A DNA stretch of 42,408 bases from T1Sed10-7 sp047921175 (GTDB taxonomy: Bacteria > Actinomycetota > Nitriliruptoria > Nitriliruptorales > Nitriliruptoraceae): the NCBI GenBank assembly GCA_047921175.1, contig JBLRWQ010000020.1:1-42408 (forward strand), in the 5' to 3' direction. Position numbers and translations under genes: made by a program. Below the pieces are notes generated by a model, which worked only from the letters and a program-made list of their open reading frames with translations, ran no database searches and had not been told where the DNA came from. Every line of letters begins with the position of its first letter. The stretch's first letter is position 1. Below are positions 16,400 through 24,609 of the stretch, in pieces.

Positions 16400-17942
16400 G
16401 CGGCCCCCCGATGGTGAGCAGCGCGAGCAACCGGCCCGGCACCAGCCCAAGCAGCAGCGTCGAGCTGGCGAGCGCCAGGGCGACGACATCGCGGGCGTCG
16501 CGGCGCGGGACCGGCCGCTCGCCGTCGGGCGGGGGCGCGAAGGCCGGACGCACGAAACGCATCAGGTACCCGACCGTGAGCAGGGTGCCGACCACGAGCA
16601 CCACCACCCACCACCACTGTCCGGTCGAGATGCTGCCGACCAGCAGGTACCACTTGGCGACGAAGCCGCCGCTCGGCGGCAGTCCGACCAGGCTCAGCGC
16701 CGCGATGCCGAAGGCCATCATCGCGACCGGACGCCGGGCCGCGCTGCCCCGCAGCTCCGTCAGCAGCGGCCAGGTCGTCTCCCCGCGGGTGGCGACGGAA
16801 GGCTTGTCCGCGGCCGTAGGTCGCGTCCGCGCATCGGCGACCTCGGCGACGCTGCCGACACCGATGGTGGCCTGCCGCGCCTGCCGGGCGCTGTCGACCA
16901 GCACCGCTGCGGCCATGAGCATGGCCCCCTTGGCGAGGGCGTGGCTGAGCGCGGCGAACACCCCGCCCGACCAGCCGTCGACGGAACCGGCCTGCACCAG
17001 CGGCACGAGCAGGAAGACCAGCCCGATCTGCGCGACCGTGGAGGAGGCGATCAGCCGCTTGAGCCCGGTGGCGAGCAGCGCACCGAACGACCCCCACAGG
17101 ATCGCGAGTGCACCCATCGCGCCGACCAGCTGGGCGGCCGCGGGGGTCACCAGCTCCGGGACCGACAGGAACCACAACCGTGCCAGCACGGCGAAGGCCA
17201 CCTTGACCATGACCCCCGACAGCAGCGGGCTGACGGCACTCGGCGCCAGGGTGTGTGCCGCGGGCAGCCAGAAGTGCAGCGGGGCCAGGGGCGCCTTCAG
17301 CAGGAGCCCGGCCGTGATGACCGCCAGGCCGACGCTGGCCCGCGGCCCGTCCCCGAGCGCCTCCGCGAGTTCGGCGAAGACCACCGTGCCCGCCTCGGAC
17401 CAGACCAGCGCGATGCCGATCAGCACCGTCGTCGAGGCCACCAGCTCGGCGTAGAAGTAGCGCGTGCCGGCCAGGATGCTGCCACGATCACCACGCAACG
17501 TGACGAGCAGCGACCCACACAGCGCCACGAGCTCCAGCATCAGGTAGGTCGTGAACAGGTCACCGGAGACCAGCAGCAGGTTCACGGCCGCCCACAGCGT
17601 GAACAGCAACGGCCAGTACGCCCAGTCATGGCGGTCCGGGTCCTGACGGAGCTCGGCGGCAGCGAAGGCGACGACGGCGAGGGCGACCACCGCCGCCATC
17701 AGGAGCAGCACGACCGCCAGCCCGTCCGCGACCAGGGCCACCTCGACCCCCAGGGGCAGAGGCAGGCGCTGCCTCTGAGGCGTCCCGAGCTCCAGCGTGG
17801 TGCGTGCCAGGGACAGGACCACCGCGGTCGTGCCGCCCGAGGCCAGAAGCGCGACCGTGACCCGCACCGGCCCCCGGGTCCATGCCGTGACCACGGCCGC
17901 GGCGACCGGCAGGACCAGCAGGAGGGCGAGGGAGACGCTCAC
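16386..17942 (-). CDS. Proton-conducting antiporter-like subunit (NuoN/MrpD family), first large subunit
   Basis: Polytopic membrane protein, 518 aa. It starts at GTG 17940-17942, overlapping the stop of the small NuoK-like gene as GTGA. Helix 5 contains TTYLMLELVALCGSLL with the conserved glutamate. Helix 7 is AGLLLKAPLAPLHFWLPAAH and helix 8 SGVMVKVAFAVLARL, both with the lysine. The AYSSISQ-type loop reads LIASSTVAQIGLVFL, and helix 12 is GLPPSGGFVAKWYLLVG. A polar insert of about 40 residues (VGSVAEVADARTRPTAADK, then VATRGETTWP) lies before helix 12. Closest in feel to MrpD/NuoN. Acts with the three other operon products in the cytoplasmic membrane. Confidence 0.92.
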   Translation of the reverse strand: MSVSLALLLVLPVAAAVVTAWTRGPVRVTVALLASGGTTAVVLSLARTTLELGTPQRQRLPLPLGVEVALVADGLAVVLLLMAAVVALAVVAFAAAELRQDPDRHDWAYWPLLFTLWAAVNLLLVSGDLFTTYLMLELVALCGSLLVTLRGDRGSILAGTRYFYAELVASTTVLIGIALVWSEAGTVVFAELAEALGDGPRASVGLAVITAGLLLKAPLAPLHFWLPAAHTLAPSAVSPLLSGVMVKVAFAVLARLWFLSVPELVTPAAAQLVGAMGALAILWGSFGALLATGLKRLIASSTVAQIGLVFLLVPLVQAGSVDGWSGGVFAALSHALAKGAMLMAAAVLVDSARQARQATIGVGSVAEVADARTRPTAADKPSVATRGETTWPLLTELRGSAARRPVAMMAFGIAALSLVGLPPSGGFVAKWYLLVGSISTGQWWWVVVLVVGTLLTVGYLMRFVRPAFAPPPDGERPVPRRDARDVVALALASSTLLLGLVPGRLLALLTIGGPHGGG

Positions 17943-18217
17943 AGGGCATCGTCGTCGAGCGTGACCTCCTCCGACCCGGCGGCCTGCGCCACCCGTCGTC
18001 GCAGCAGCACGGCCACCAGTACGAGCGGGAGCAGGGTCGCGGCGACGGTCAACGTGGCCGGCCACGACCGCACCGGCGGCGCGAGGACCACCGCGAGTCC
18101 CGCCCCAGCACACATCAGCGCCAGCCCGACGACGCGGCCACGCAGGCCGGCGCCGCCGAAGGTGACCGCCAGTCCGGCCAGGTGGAGCCCGATGCCGACC
18201 AGCAGCCCGATGGTCAT
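17939..18217 (-). CDS. Small NuoK/MrpC-like membrane subunit
   Basis: 92 aa, three predicted helices (about residues 4-22, 28-46 and 52-72), the size and layout of NuoK/MrpC/MnhC. The N-terminus MTIGLLVGIGLHLAGLAVTF and second segment VVGLALMCAGAGLAVVLAPP fit, but the membrane glutamates of complex I NuoK are not evident. The C-terminus is an acidic cytoplasmic tail (GSEEVTLDDDAL). It is the first gene of the operon; the ATG is at 18215-18217 with GAGGGG upstream. Assignment rests on size, topology and the neighbouring NuoN-type gene. Confidence 0.75.
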   Translation of the reverse strand: MTIGLLVGIGLHLAGLAVTFGGAGLRGRVVGLALMCAGAGLAVVLAPPVRSWPATLTVAATLLPLVLVAVLLRRRVAQAAGSEEVTLDDDAL

Positions 18218-18329
18218 GGCGCCCCTCGCGTTCCGGACCCGCTCGCGGTCCCCGCCTCCTCGACGATAGACCGCCCGACCGTCACGACCGGCCAGCCCGA
18301 CCGGCCCGGTGGTCCCGCCGAGGGACGGG

Positions 18330-19496
18330 TCAGCCGTCGAGGTAGCCGTCGAGCTGGTCGACCCGCCCGGGCCGACGCAGCTTCGCCAGCGCCTTGGCCT
18401 CGATCTGCCGGATCCGCTCCCGGGTCAGGCCGAGCGCGATCCCGACCTGCTCGAGGGTGCAGGGTGGCTGTCCGTCGAGTCCGAAACGCCGCTCGAGCAC
18501 CGCACGCTCGCGATCGTCCAGGCCTGCCATGACCGCAGCGATGTCGTCGCGCAGGAGCAGCCGTGCCGCGGCGTCGGCCGGCTTCGTCGCGTTCGGGTCC
18601 TCGAGCAGCTCACCCATCGACGCGTCGCCGTCCTCGCCGACCGGGGCATCCAGCGAGGCGGGGTCGATGCCGAGGTTGCGGAACTCCTCGATGCGGTCGA
18701 CCGGCAGCTCGGCGGCCGCGGCGACCTCCTCCGTCGTGGGTTCCCGACCGAGGGTCTGCACCAGGGTGCGTTCCAGGCGGGAGATCCGGTTCATCGTCTC
18801 CACCAGGTGGACCGGGATCCGGATCGTCCGCGACTGGTCGGCGATGGCCCGGCTGATCATCTGCCGGATCCACCAGGTGGCGTAGGTCGAGAACTTGTAG
18901 CCGCGCGTGTAGTCGAACTTGTCGACGGCGCGGATCAGCCCGAGGTTCCCCTCCTGGATCAGGTCCGGGAACTGCAGGCCCCGACCGACGTGTCGCTTGG
19001 CGATGGACACGACCAGGCGCAGGTTCGCCTCGATCATCTCCTGCTTGGCCTGCTGGCCCAGCCGCTCGATCCGACGCAGGCAGCGACGCTGCGTGATCGA
19101 CAGCTCCAGCGGCGCGTCGAGGATCGCCGCCGCGACGACGCCCGCGTCCACCCGCTTGGCGAGGTCGACCTCGGACTGCGGGTCGAGGAGGTCGACCCGC
19201 CCGATCTCGTTGAGGTAGAGGCGGACGGCATCGACGCTCGCGGGTGCGTCCGCCGCCACGGAGACCGGCCTACCGGCGGCGGCCTCCGGCGCGCGGTCGT
19301 CGACCAACGGCACCGCGGACCGACGCAGCCGCTGCCCGACCTGCTCCAGCTGCTCGACGCCGAGGCCCGCCGCATCGACCGCGAGCGCCACCTCCCGGGC
19401 GGTGACGAACCCGCGGCGCGTCCCCGCCGCGATCAGCTCCTCGCCCACCTCCTCGGTGAGCCCGAGGACGAGCGCATCCGGCGCAGGGTCGTCCAC
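18330..19496 (-). CDS. rpoD: RNA polymerase sigma factor, primary (RpoD/SigA) type
   Basis: Directs RNA polymerase to housekeeping promoters, 388 aa. A region 1.1-like module is seen at the N-terminus (LIAAGTRRGFVTAREVALAV). Region 1.2 contains DAVRLYLNEIGRVDLL. Regions 2.1-2.4 are near perfect (EANLRLVVSIAKRHVGRGLQ, FPDLIQEGNLGLIRAVDKFD, YKFSTYATWWIRQMISRAIA, DQSRTIRIPVH). Region 4.2 reads TLEQVGIALGLTRERIRQIE. The GTG at 19494-19496 was chosen because GGGAGGAGG lies just upstream; an upstream GTG at 19517 has no such site. It follows dnaG by about 100 bases, the classical macromolecular-synthesis arrangement. A TAGCAT hexamer at 19530-19535 suggests it also has its own promoter. Confidence 0.93.
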   Translation of the reverse strand: MDDPAPDALVLGLTEEVGEELIAAGTRRGFVTAREVALAVDAAGLGVEQLEQVGQRLRRSAVPLVDDRAPEAAAGRPVSVAADAPASVDAVRLYLNEIGRVDLLDPQSEVDLAKRVDAGVVAAAILDAPLELSITQRRCLRRIERLGQQAKQEMIEANLRLVVSIAKRHVGRGLQFPDLIQEGNLGLIRAVDKFDYTRGYKFSTYATWWIRQMISRAIADQSRTIRIPVHLVETMNRISRLERTLVQTLGREPTTEEVAAAAELPVDRIEEFRNLGIDPASLDAPVGEDGDASMGELLEDPNATKPADAAARLLLRDDIAAVMAGLDDRERAVLERRFGLDGQPPCTLEQVGIALGLTRERIRQIEAKALAKLRRPGRVDQLDGYLDG

Positions 19497-19529
19497 CGGG
19501 CCTCCTCCCTCGGCCACCGCTGGTGGTCG

Positions 19530-19535
19530 ATGCTA
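19530..19535 (-). promoter_or_regulatory. Putative internal -10 upstream of the sigma factor gene
   Basis: TAGCAT on the minus strand, 34 nt before the preferred GTG at 19496, within the dnaG-rpoD gap. It would allow sigma-factor expression independent of primase. No -35 assigned. Confidence 0.35.
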
Positions 19536-19563
19536 CGGAGCGCGGCCGGACGAGCCGCCGGAA

Positions 19564-19580
19564 CCGTGCGGCGCGCACGG
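19564..19580 (-). terminator. Hairpin between dnaG and rpoD
   Basis: CCGTGC (19564-19569) and GCACGG (19575-19580) pair perfectly around a 5-nt loop, 21 bases after the dnaG stop. Only a short TT follows on the minus strand, so it may be a partial terminator or a processing/stability element of the shared transcript. Confidence 0.4.
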
Positions 19581-19601
19581 GGCGTGCACCCATCGCGCGT
19601 C

Positions 19602-21473
19602 TCAGACGGGCTGCCCCAGGAGGGCGCGACGGCGCTGCTGGAGGACCGCGAGGGCACGTTGGACCTCCCGTATCCGCTCCGGCTCGGTGGCGTGGTGCAG
19701 GCGTGCGAGCTCATCCCGGAGCGAGCGGACCTCGGCATCGACGCGGTCCACGAGCAGGTGGCCGACCCGGCCGGCCACCACCGCCGCGCGGACCTCGTCG
19801 TCCCCGAGCTCCGGGTCGTCCTCCAGGGCCAGGGAGCGCACGAGGCCCCGGATCCGGTCATCCTCCGCCGCGTCCACGATCGCGGGGACGGCCGCACCGA
19901 CCCCACCGGCAGCCCGCACGGCGCGCAGCACCGCGCGCGCGTCCGGGTGGCTCAGGTCGTCCGCGGTCAGCTCGGCGGCCTCGGCCGGCGCCGTCTCCGG
20001 GTACTGCAGCAGCGCGCGCAGGGCCGCCCGCTCCAGGCGCGCCCGGGCCGCCGTGGGGGGTCGGGTGACCGTGCCACCACCGGCGGCGCCCGGGTGTGCC
20101 CCCGCGGCGGCGACACCTTCGTGGGCGTCCAGCTGGATGCCCAGGCGTGCGGCGGTGTCGGTCACGAACCCGTAGGCGTAACCGATCCGCTCGGCGATCT
20201 CCGTCCGGGCCCACTCACGCCGGAGCTCCGGGTCGCGCTCCCGTCCGAGCACCGTCAGCGCGTCGCGGAGCGCCGCGGTCCGGCCGCCCTCGCTGGCGAG
20301 GTCCGCATCGGCGAGGTGGTGGCGCAGCACGAAGGGCACGACCGGGGTCGCGGCCGCCAGGGCACTCGCGAGCCCCTCCGCGCCCACCGCCGCGACCAGG
20401 TCGGCCGGATCGCGCCCCTCGGGGAGCACCAGCACGCGCAGATCCAGCCGCGCCCCGTCCCCGTCGGTCTCGAGCTCCCGCGCGGCGTCCCAGGCGCGCT
20501 CCGCCGCCTTGACCCCGGCCGCATCCGCGTCGAAGGCGAGCACGACCCGCTGGGCGTAGCGGGCCAACATGCGCAGATGGTCGATCCCGACCGCCGTCCC
20601 ACAGGTCGCGACGGCGTTGGCCACCCCGGCCTGGTGGAGCGCCAGGACATCGGTGTACCCCTCACAGACCAGCACCTGCTCGGCGCGGACGATGTCGGAG
20701 CGGGCCTGGCGGATGCCGTAGAGGACCCGGGTCTTGCGGTACAGGGGGGTCTCGGTCGAGTTGAGGTACTTCGGGGGCTCGAAGCCGCCATAGTCGAGGT
20801 CCGGCAGGATGCGGCCACCGAAGCCGATGACGTCCCCGGACGGGTCGTGGATCGGGAACATGAGCCGACCGCGGAAGCGGTCGCGGAGCCCACCCCGGTC
20901 GGTCCGGGCGGACAGCCCCGCGGTGATCAGGTCATCCTCGGGGACGCCCTGGTCGACCAGCGCACGGGTCATGGCATCGAAGCGGTTGGGGGCGAAACCG
21001 ACCTCGAAGGCCTCGGCGTCGGCCCGGCTGAACCCCCGCGAGCGCAGGTAGTCGCGCGCGACCTTGCCCTCGTCGGCGTAGAGCTGTGCCACGAGGAAGT
21101 CCCGGGCCGCCGCGGTGGCCGCGACCAGCCGGGTGCGTTCGCCCACGGCCCGACGCTCGCGTGCGCTCATCTGCTCGTAGCGGAGCTGGAACCCCGAGCG
21201 CCGGGCCAGCGACTCCACCGCCTCCGGGAACTCCAGGCCCTCGATGCGCATCAGGAAGTCGTAGATGTCCCCGGAGACCCCGCACCCGAAGCAGTTGTAG
21301 AAGTTGCCGTCCGGGGTGACGGTGAAGGAGGGCGTCCTCTCCGTGTGGAAGGGGCAGAGCCCCTTGAAGGAACGCCCGGCGCGCTTGAGCGTCGTGTACT
21401 CCCCCACGACCGCGACGATGTCCGCCTGGGCCCGGAGCGCGTCGATGTCGTCCTTGACGATCCGTCCGGCCAC
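19602..21473 (-). CDS. dnaG: DNA primase
   Basis: Synthesises RNA primers at the replication fork, 623 aa. The N-terminal zinc finger is CHC2 type: CPFH (Cys40, His43) and CFGC (Cys61, Cys64). The RNA-polymerase domain follows with GFGGRILPD and PKYLNSTETPLYRK. TOPRIM metal ligands are visible in VLVCEGYTDVLALHQ and VVLAFDADAAG. The C-terminal 150 residues form the helicase-binding type region. The GTG at 21471-21473 is preferred: GGGAGG lies 5 nt ahead of it, while the GTG at 21479 overlaps that site. It precedes rpoD on the same strand. The candidate -10 TACGGT is at 21522-21527. Confidence 0.96.
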   Translation of the reverse strand: MAGRIVKDDIDALRAQADIVAVVGEYTTLKRAGRSFKGLCPFHTERTPSFTVTPDGNFYNCFGCGVSGDIYDFLMRIEGLEFPEAVESLARRSGFQLRYEQMSARERRAVGERTRLVAATAAARDFLVAQLYADEGKVARDYLRSRGFSRADAEAFEVGFAPNRFDAMTRALVDQGVPEDDLITAGLSARTDRGGLRDRFRGRLMFPIHDPSGDVIGFGGRILPDLDYGGFEPPKYLNSTETPLYRKTRVLYGIRQARSDIVRAEQVLVCEGYTDVLALHQAGVANAVATCGTAVGIDHLRMLARYAQRVVLAFDADAAGVKAAERAWDAARELETDGDGARLDLRVLVLPEGRDPADLVAAVGAEGLASALAAATPVVPFVLRHHLADADLASEGGRTAALRDALTVLGRERDPELRREWARTEIAERIGYAYGFVTDTAARLGIQLDAHEGVAAAGAHPGAAGGGTVTRPPTAARARLERAALRALLQYPETAPAEAAELTADDLSHPDARAVLRAVRAAGGVGAAVPAIVDAAEDDRIRGLVRSLALEDDPELGDDEVRAAVVAGRVGHLLVDRVDAEVRSLRDELARLHHATEPERIREVQRALAVLQQRRRALLGQPV

Positions 21474-21521
21474 GTCCACCTCCCACGCCGACCGACGCCC
21501 GACGCACGTGCGGCCAGCAGG

Positions 21522-21527
21522 ACCGTA
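21522..21527 (-). promoter_or_regulatory. Putative -10 of dnaG
   Basis: TACGGT on the minus strand, about 48 nt before the primase start, in the short gap after the DUF3151 gene. No -35 assigned. Confidence 0.4.
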
Positions 21528-21550
21528 GCGCCCGGGTCCCCGACCGGTGC

Positions 21551-22045
21551 TCAGTCGACCGGGACGGCCTCCACGTCGCCCACCTCGGGGTCGAGGTCGA
21601 CCAGGAAGGCCCGGATGCGCGCGACCTCGACGTCCTCGCCGATCGCCGCGGCAGCGTCACGCAGGTGGACCAGGCAGGTCAGGAAGGGCCGGTTGCCGGG
21701 GACCGACCAGCGGACGTAGCCGCGCCCGCCCCAGCCGGCAGCGCGCAGCGCATCGAGCCCCCGGTGGTAGCCGACACGGGCGTAGGCGTAGCGCTCGACG
21801 TCGTCGCGGGCGACCGCCGACAGCGCGGCCCAGGCCGCAGCCTGCGTGGGGTGGGCGGCCACGGCACGGCCGAGCGCCGCACGGCGCTGGTCGGGGTCCA
21901 GGTCGCTCGCCCCCGTCAGCGCGGCGGCGAGCCCGGCGGGGACCGGGGGCAGCTCGGTCTCGTGGCGGTCGGCCAGGGGCAGCTCGGGCACGTCGTCTCC
22001 GTCCGTTGGCAACCGGTGGCGCACCGCGCCGTCGGGCGCCACCAC
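21551..22045 (-). CDS. DUF3151 family protein
   Basis: 164 aa. The protein has the family's recognisable core: a helical repeat with RRALGRAVAAHPT-like sequence (here RRAALGRAVAAHPTQAAAWA), YAYARVGYHRGLDALRAAGW, then SVPGNRPFLTCLVHL and AAAIGEDVEVARIRAFL. The family is confined, as far as I know, to Actinobacteria and has no established function; the helical pattern recalls TPR-like folds. The GTG at 22045 lies 6 nt after TACCGT with no ribosome site, suggesting a leaderless message. It precedes dnaG on the same strand. Confidence 0.9.
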   Translation of the reverse strand: MVAPDGAVRHRLPTDGDDVPELPLADRHETELPPVPAGLAAALTGASDLDPDQRRAALGRAVAAHPTQAAAWAALSAVARDDVERYAYARVGYHRGLDALRAAGWGGRGYVRWSVPGNRPFLTCLVHLRDAAAAIGEDVEVARIRAFLVDLDPEVGDVEAVPVD

Positions 22046-22051
22046 GACGCA

Positions 22052-22079
22052 ACGGTAGCGGTGGCCCGCTGGCTAGCCT
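22052..22079. promoter_or_regulatory. Back-to-back promoters of the DUF3151 and M61 peptidase genes
   Basis: TACCGT on the minus strand (22052-22057) sits 6 nt before the DUF3151 GTG. TAGCCT on the plus strand (22074-22079) points to the peptidase gene at 22146, leaving a leader of about 60 nt. The two -10 hexamers are only 16 bases apart, so polymerase binding at one would hinder the other. Confidence 0.45.
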
Positions 22080-22145
22080 CGTCGCGGTCCCCAGGCCGCC
22101 ACGCCCGTGCCGCGGACCACCCGCGGGACACCTCGAGGAGGCGAC

Positions 22146-23891
22146 GTGCCCACCCCGATCCGCTACCTGGTCGACCTGCGCGAGCGCGACCACCACCTGG
22201 TCACGGTCACCCTGACCGTGCCCGAGGATCTCGCCCCCGGCGCGCGCCTCGTCCTGCCGGTCTGGACCCCGGGCAGCTACCTGGTGCGCGACTACGCCCG
22301 CCACGTGCAGACCATCGTCGCCCGCGACGCCGCTGGCGACCCGGTCCGCCTCGAGCGCGACGGGACGACCGCCTGGCGCCTCCCCGATGGCGTCGTCGGC
22401 CCGGTCACCGTGGTCTACGAGCTCTACGCCGACGACCTCAGCGTGCGCACCAACCACGTCGACGACCACCACGCCCTGCTGATCCCCGCCGCCACCTTCG
22501 TGCTCGTCGACGGTGGGGAGGAGCGCGTCCACGAGGTGCAGCTGCCGCCGACCCCGGCGACCCACGCGGTCCACAGCCTGCTGCCCGCCGGCGACCGCGC
22601 GCACACCTACGTCGCGTCCGACCGGGACCACCTCGTCGACAGCGCCTTCGAGGTGGGCGACCTGCCGGTCGTCGACGTCGAGGTGGCCGGCGTGCCGCAC
22701 CGGTTCGTCTGGGCCGGCCACGGCGGTGCACCGGACCTGGGACGCATCGCCGACGAGCTGGAGGCGATCGCCCGCGCCGGCCTCGACCTCATGGGCGGCC
22801 CGCTGCCGACGTCTCGCTACACGGTGCTGTGCACCGCATGGGACCGGGGTGGCGGTGGTCTGGAGCACCGCGACGGTGCCGTGCTGCAGGTGCCGGTCCA
22901 CACCTTCCAGGACCCGGAGCTGACCGCACGGTTCCAGTCGCTGCTCGCGCACGAGTACCTGCACCTGTGGAACGTGAAGCGGCTCGTGCCCGCCGACCTG
23001 GTCCGTCCCGCCTACGACCGCCCGACCCACTCCCCCTCGCTGTGGGTCGCCGAGGGCTGGACGGCCTACTACGACGAGCTGCTGCCGACCCGGGCCGGCC
23101 TGTGGCGACCCCGTCAGCTGCTCGACCACCTCGGTGGGACCGCCGCCAAGGTGGCGGCCACGCCGGGGGTCGGCCGTCAGAGCCTCAGGCAGGCCTCCCA
23201 CGAGGCCTGGATCAAGCACTACGTCCGGGACCATCACGCGCCCAACGTGATGACCGACTACTACGGTCACGGCTCGCTGGTGGCCTTCGAGCTGGACCTG
23301 CGGCTGCGGGCGGCCGATCCGGACGGCGACGGGCTGGATGCCGTGCTGCGCCTGCTGTGGGAGCGCCACGCGGACACCCCGGAGGGCTACACCGAGGCGG
23401 ACGTGCGGGACGCGGTCGCGACCGTGGGGGGCGACGACCTGGCGGCGCTGGTGGAGCGGCGCGTCGACGTCCCCGGACACCCGGACCTCGCCACGGCCGT
23501 GGCGGCGATCGGCCTGACCTGGCAGACCACGACGGGCGACACCCCCTGGCTCGGGGTGCAGCTGGAGGAGAACGACCACGAGGTCACCGTGGCGAGCGTG
23601 CTGCGCGACGGCCCGGCCTGGCGCGGCGGCGTCAGCGGCGGCGACCGGCTCGTAGCGCTCGACGGCACCGCCGTGCACCGCGGGGTGGTCCCGGCCCTGC
23701 TCCGCGCCCACGCCCCCGGGGACGAGGTGCCCCTGACGCTGACCCGGGGCCCACGGCTACTGACCCGACGGGTCACGCTCGGTGCACCCACCGTCACCCG
23801 TCGGCTCGTACCGGATCCCACGGCGTCGGCCGCAGCCCGCTCCGCCTTCCGGCGCTGGTCCGGTGCCGACCTCGCCACGGCCGGCGGATGA
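22146..23891 (+). CDS. M61 family metallopeptidase with PDZ domain (glycyl aminopeptidase-like)
   Basis: Zinc aminopeptidase, 581 aa. The beta-rich N-terminal domain has LPVWTPGSYLVRDYARHVQ, a family hallmark. The catalytic domain has GGGGLEH (about 235-241), then HEYLH (His269, Glu270, His273) followed by LWNVKRL, and the third zinc ligand Glu303 in WVAEGWTAYYDEL. A PDZ domain begins near residue 520 (TPWLGVQLEENDHEV, DGPAWRGGVSGGDRLVALDG). No signal peptide is seen, so it is likely cytoplasmic. The GTG at 22146 has GAGGAGG 5 nt upstream. It is transcribed divergently from the DUF3151 gene. Confidence 0.93.
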   Translation: MPTPIRYLVDLRERDHHLVTVTLTVPEDLAPGARLVLPVWTPGSYLVRDYARHVQTIVARDAAGDPVRLERDGTTAWRLPDGVVGPVTVVYELYADDLSVRTNHVDDHHALLIPAATFVLVDGGEERVHEVQLPPTPATHAVHSLLPAGDRAHTYVASDRDHLVDSAFEVGDLPVVDVEVAGVPHRFVWAGHGGAPDLGRIADELEAIARAGLDLMGGPLPTSRYTVLCTAWDRGGGGLEHRDGAVLQVPVHTFQDPELTARFQSLLAHEYLHLWNVKRLVPADLVRPAYDRPTHSPSLWVAEGWTAYYDELLPTRAGLWRPRQLLDHLGGTAAKVAATPGVGRQSLRQASHEAWIKHYVRDHHAPNVMTDYYGHGSLVAFELDLRLRAADPDGDGLDAVLRLLWERHADTPEGYTEADVRDAVATVGGDDLAALVERRVDVPGHPDLATAVAAIGLTWQTTTGDTPWLGVQLEENDHEVTVASVLRDGPAWRGGVSGGDRLVALDGTAVHRGVVPALLRAHAPGDEVPLTLTRGPRLLTRRVTLGAPTVTRRLVPDPTASAAARSAFRRWSGADLATAGG

Positions 23892-23936
23892 GACGCCCGG
23901 CTGGCCGACGCCGGCCCGGTCTGCGACCCTGACCGC

Positions 23937-24257
23937 ATGGACCGCATCCCGACCCCCCAGCAGCTGCAGGTCGCCGCACGCGCCTGCGTGCTGATGACCT
24001 ACGCGCTCGGCCTCGGCGGTGTGGCCGGTGGGACCTGGCTGCTGCGCGACGGGGACGTCGCCATGGCCATCGTGCTGTGGCTGGTCACCTTCGCGGTCGG
24101 CGTCGTGCTGATGGGCACCTCGCTGCTGATCCGGGCCGTGTCCGGGCTCGGGGCGCGCCTCACCCGGCTGGAGTCCGACGTGCGCGTGCTCGCCGAGGAG
24201 CGTGCCCGCGGCGGCGTGCCGGGGACCGGCGACCGCGACCCCTGGCTGCGGCACTGA
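23937..24257 (+). CDS. Small two-helix membrane protein with coiled-coil tail
   Basis: 106 aa. Two hydrophobic segments are seen (about residues 14-35 and 41-65), followed by a heptad-like stretch LGARLTRLESDVRVLAEERA and a basic/polar tail. ATG at 23937 lies 6 nt after GACCCT, a weaker version of the leaderless arrangement seen elsewhere. It follows the peptidase gene by 45 bases in the same direction. Function unknown. Confidence 0.7.
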   Translation: MDRIPTPQQLQVAARACVLMTYALGLGGVAGGTWLLRDGDVAMAIVLWLVTFAVGVVLMGTSLLIRAVSGLGARLTRLESDVRVLAEERARGGVPGTGDRDPWLRH

Positions 24258-24609
24258 CGCCGGGCGCGCCTCTCCGGGTGCCGGGACGCGTCCTGCTCCC
24301 TGGTGGACGGCGGCCAGCAGCGCACGCAGGAAGACCGGAGCGGCTCGACCGCCCGGATCGCGGTACCGCACCTCGACCGCTCGAGCTGCTGGAGCAGCCG
24401 GGCCGTGTAGGGCCAGCGGCCCCCGTCGGCGCGTTCGGGGCGGTCGATCGCCACCCAACGCCGGCCGCGAGGCTCGAGGTCGAGCACCAGGCCGCGCTGC
24501 GCCATGCTCGTCAGCGTCGCGTGCAGCTCGTCGGGATCGCGGCCCAGCTCGCAGGCGAGCCGGTCGACGCGACGGCCCGGCCGAGGCGGCGGGCAGAGCG
24601 GTTGGTCAC
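24258..24609 (-). pseudogene. Probable frameshifted winged-helix gene downstream of the membrane protein
   Basis: A GTG at 24607-24609 overlaps the stop of the membrane gene (GTGA), the usual coupling in this genome, but that frame closes after 32 codons. In another minus frame, 24377-24568 encodes a convincing winged-helix module: VDRLACELGRDPDELHATLT, SMAQRGLVLDLEPRGRRWVA. It has strong G/C third-position bias and no suitable start of its own. A +1 shift near 24570-24590 would join the start to the module. Further on, a third frame (VRYRDPGGRAAPVFLRALLA) may hold the continuation. Either the gene is decayed or the sequence carries indels. The fold resembles the DprA or MarR-like wing, not ArsR specifically. 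Confidence 0.45.

Noticed and set aside
18309..21719. A 1136-codon plus-strand open frame opposite rpoD and dnaG
   Set aside because: It is exactly antisense to two well-defined genes, its composition is Arg/Gly/Asp-heavy without any domain, and it arises from the high G+C content that removes stop codons.
21665..23932. Long open frames on both strands over the DUF3151 and M61 genes
   Set aside because: Arg/Pro/Gly-rich shadow translations; the M61 zinc site and DUF3151 core identify the real frames.
24377..24568. ArsR/SmtB regulator next to glyS, as in mycobacteria
   Set aside because: The winged-helix segment lacks the ArsR recognition pattern and metal-binding residues; only the general fold is supported.
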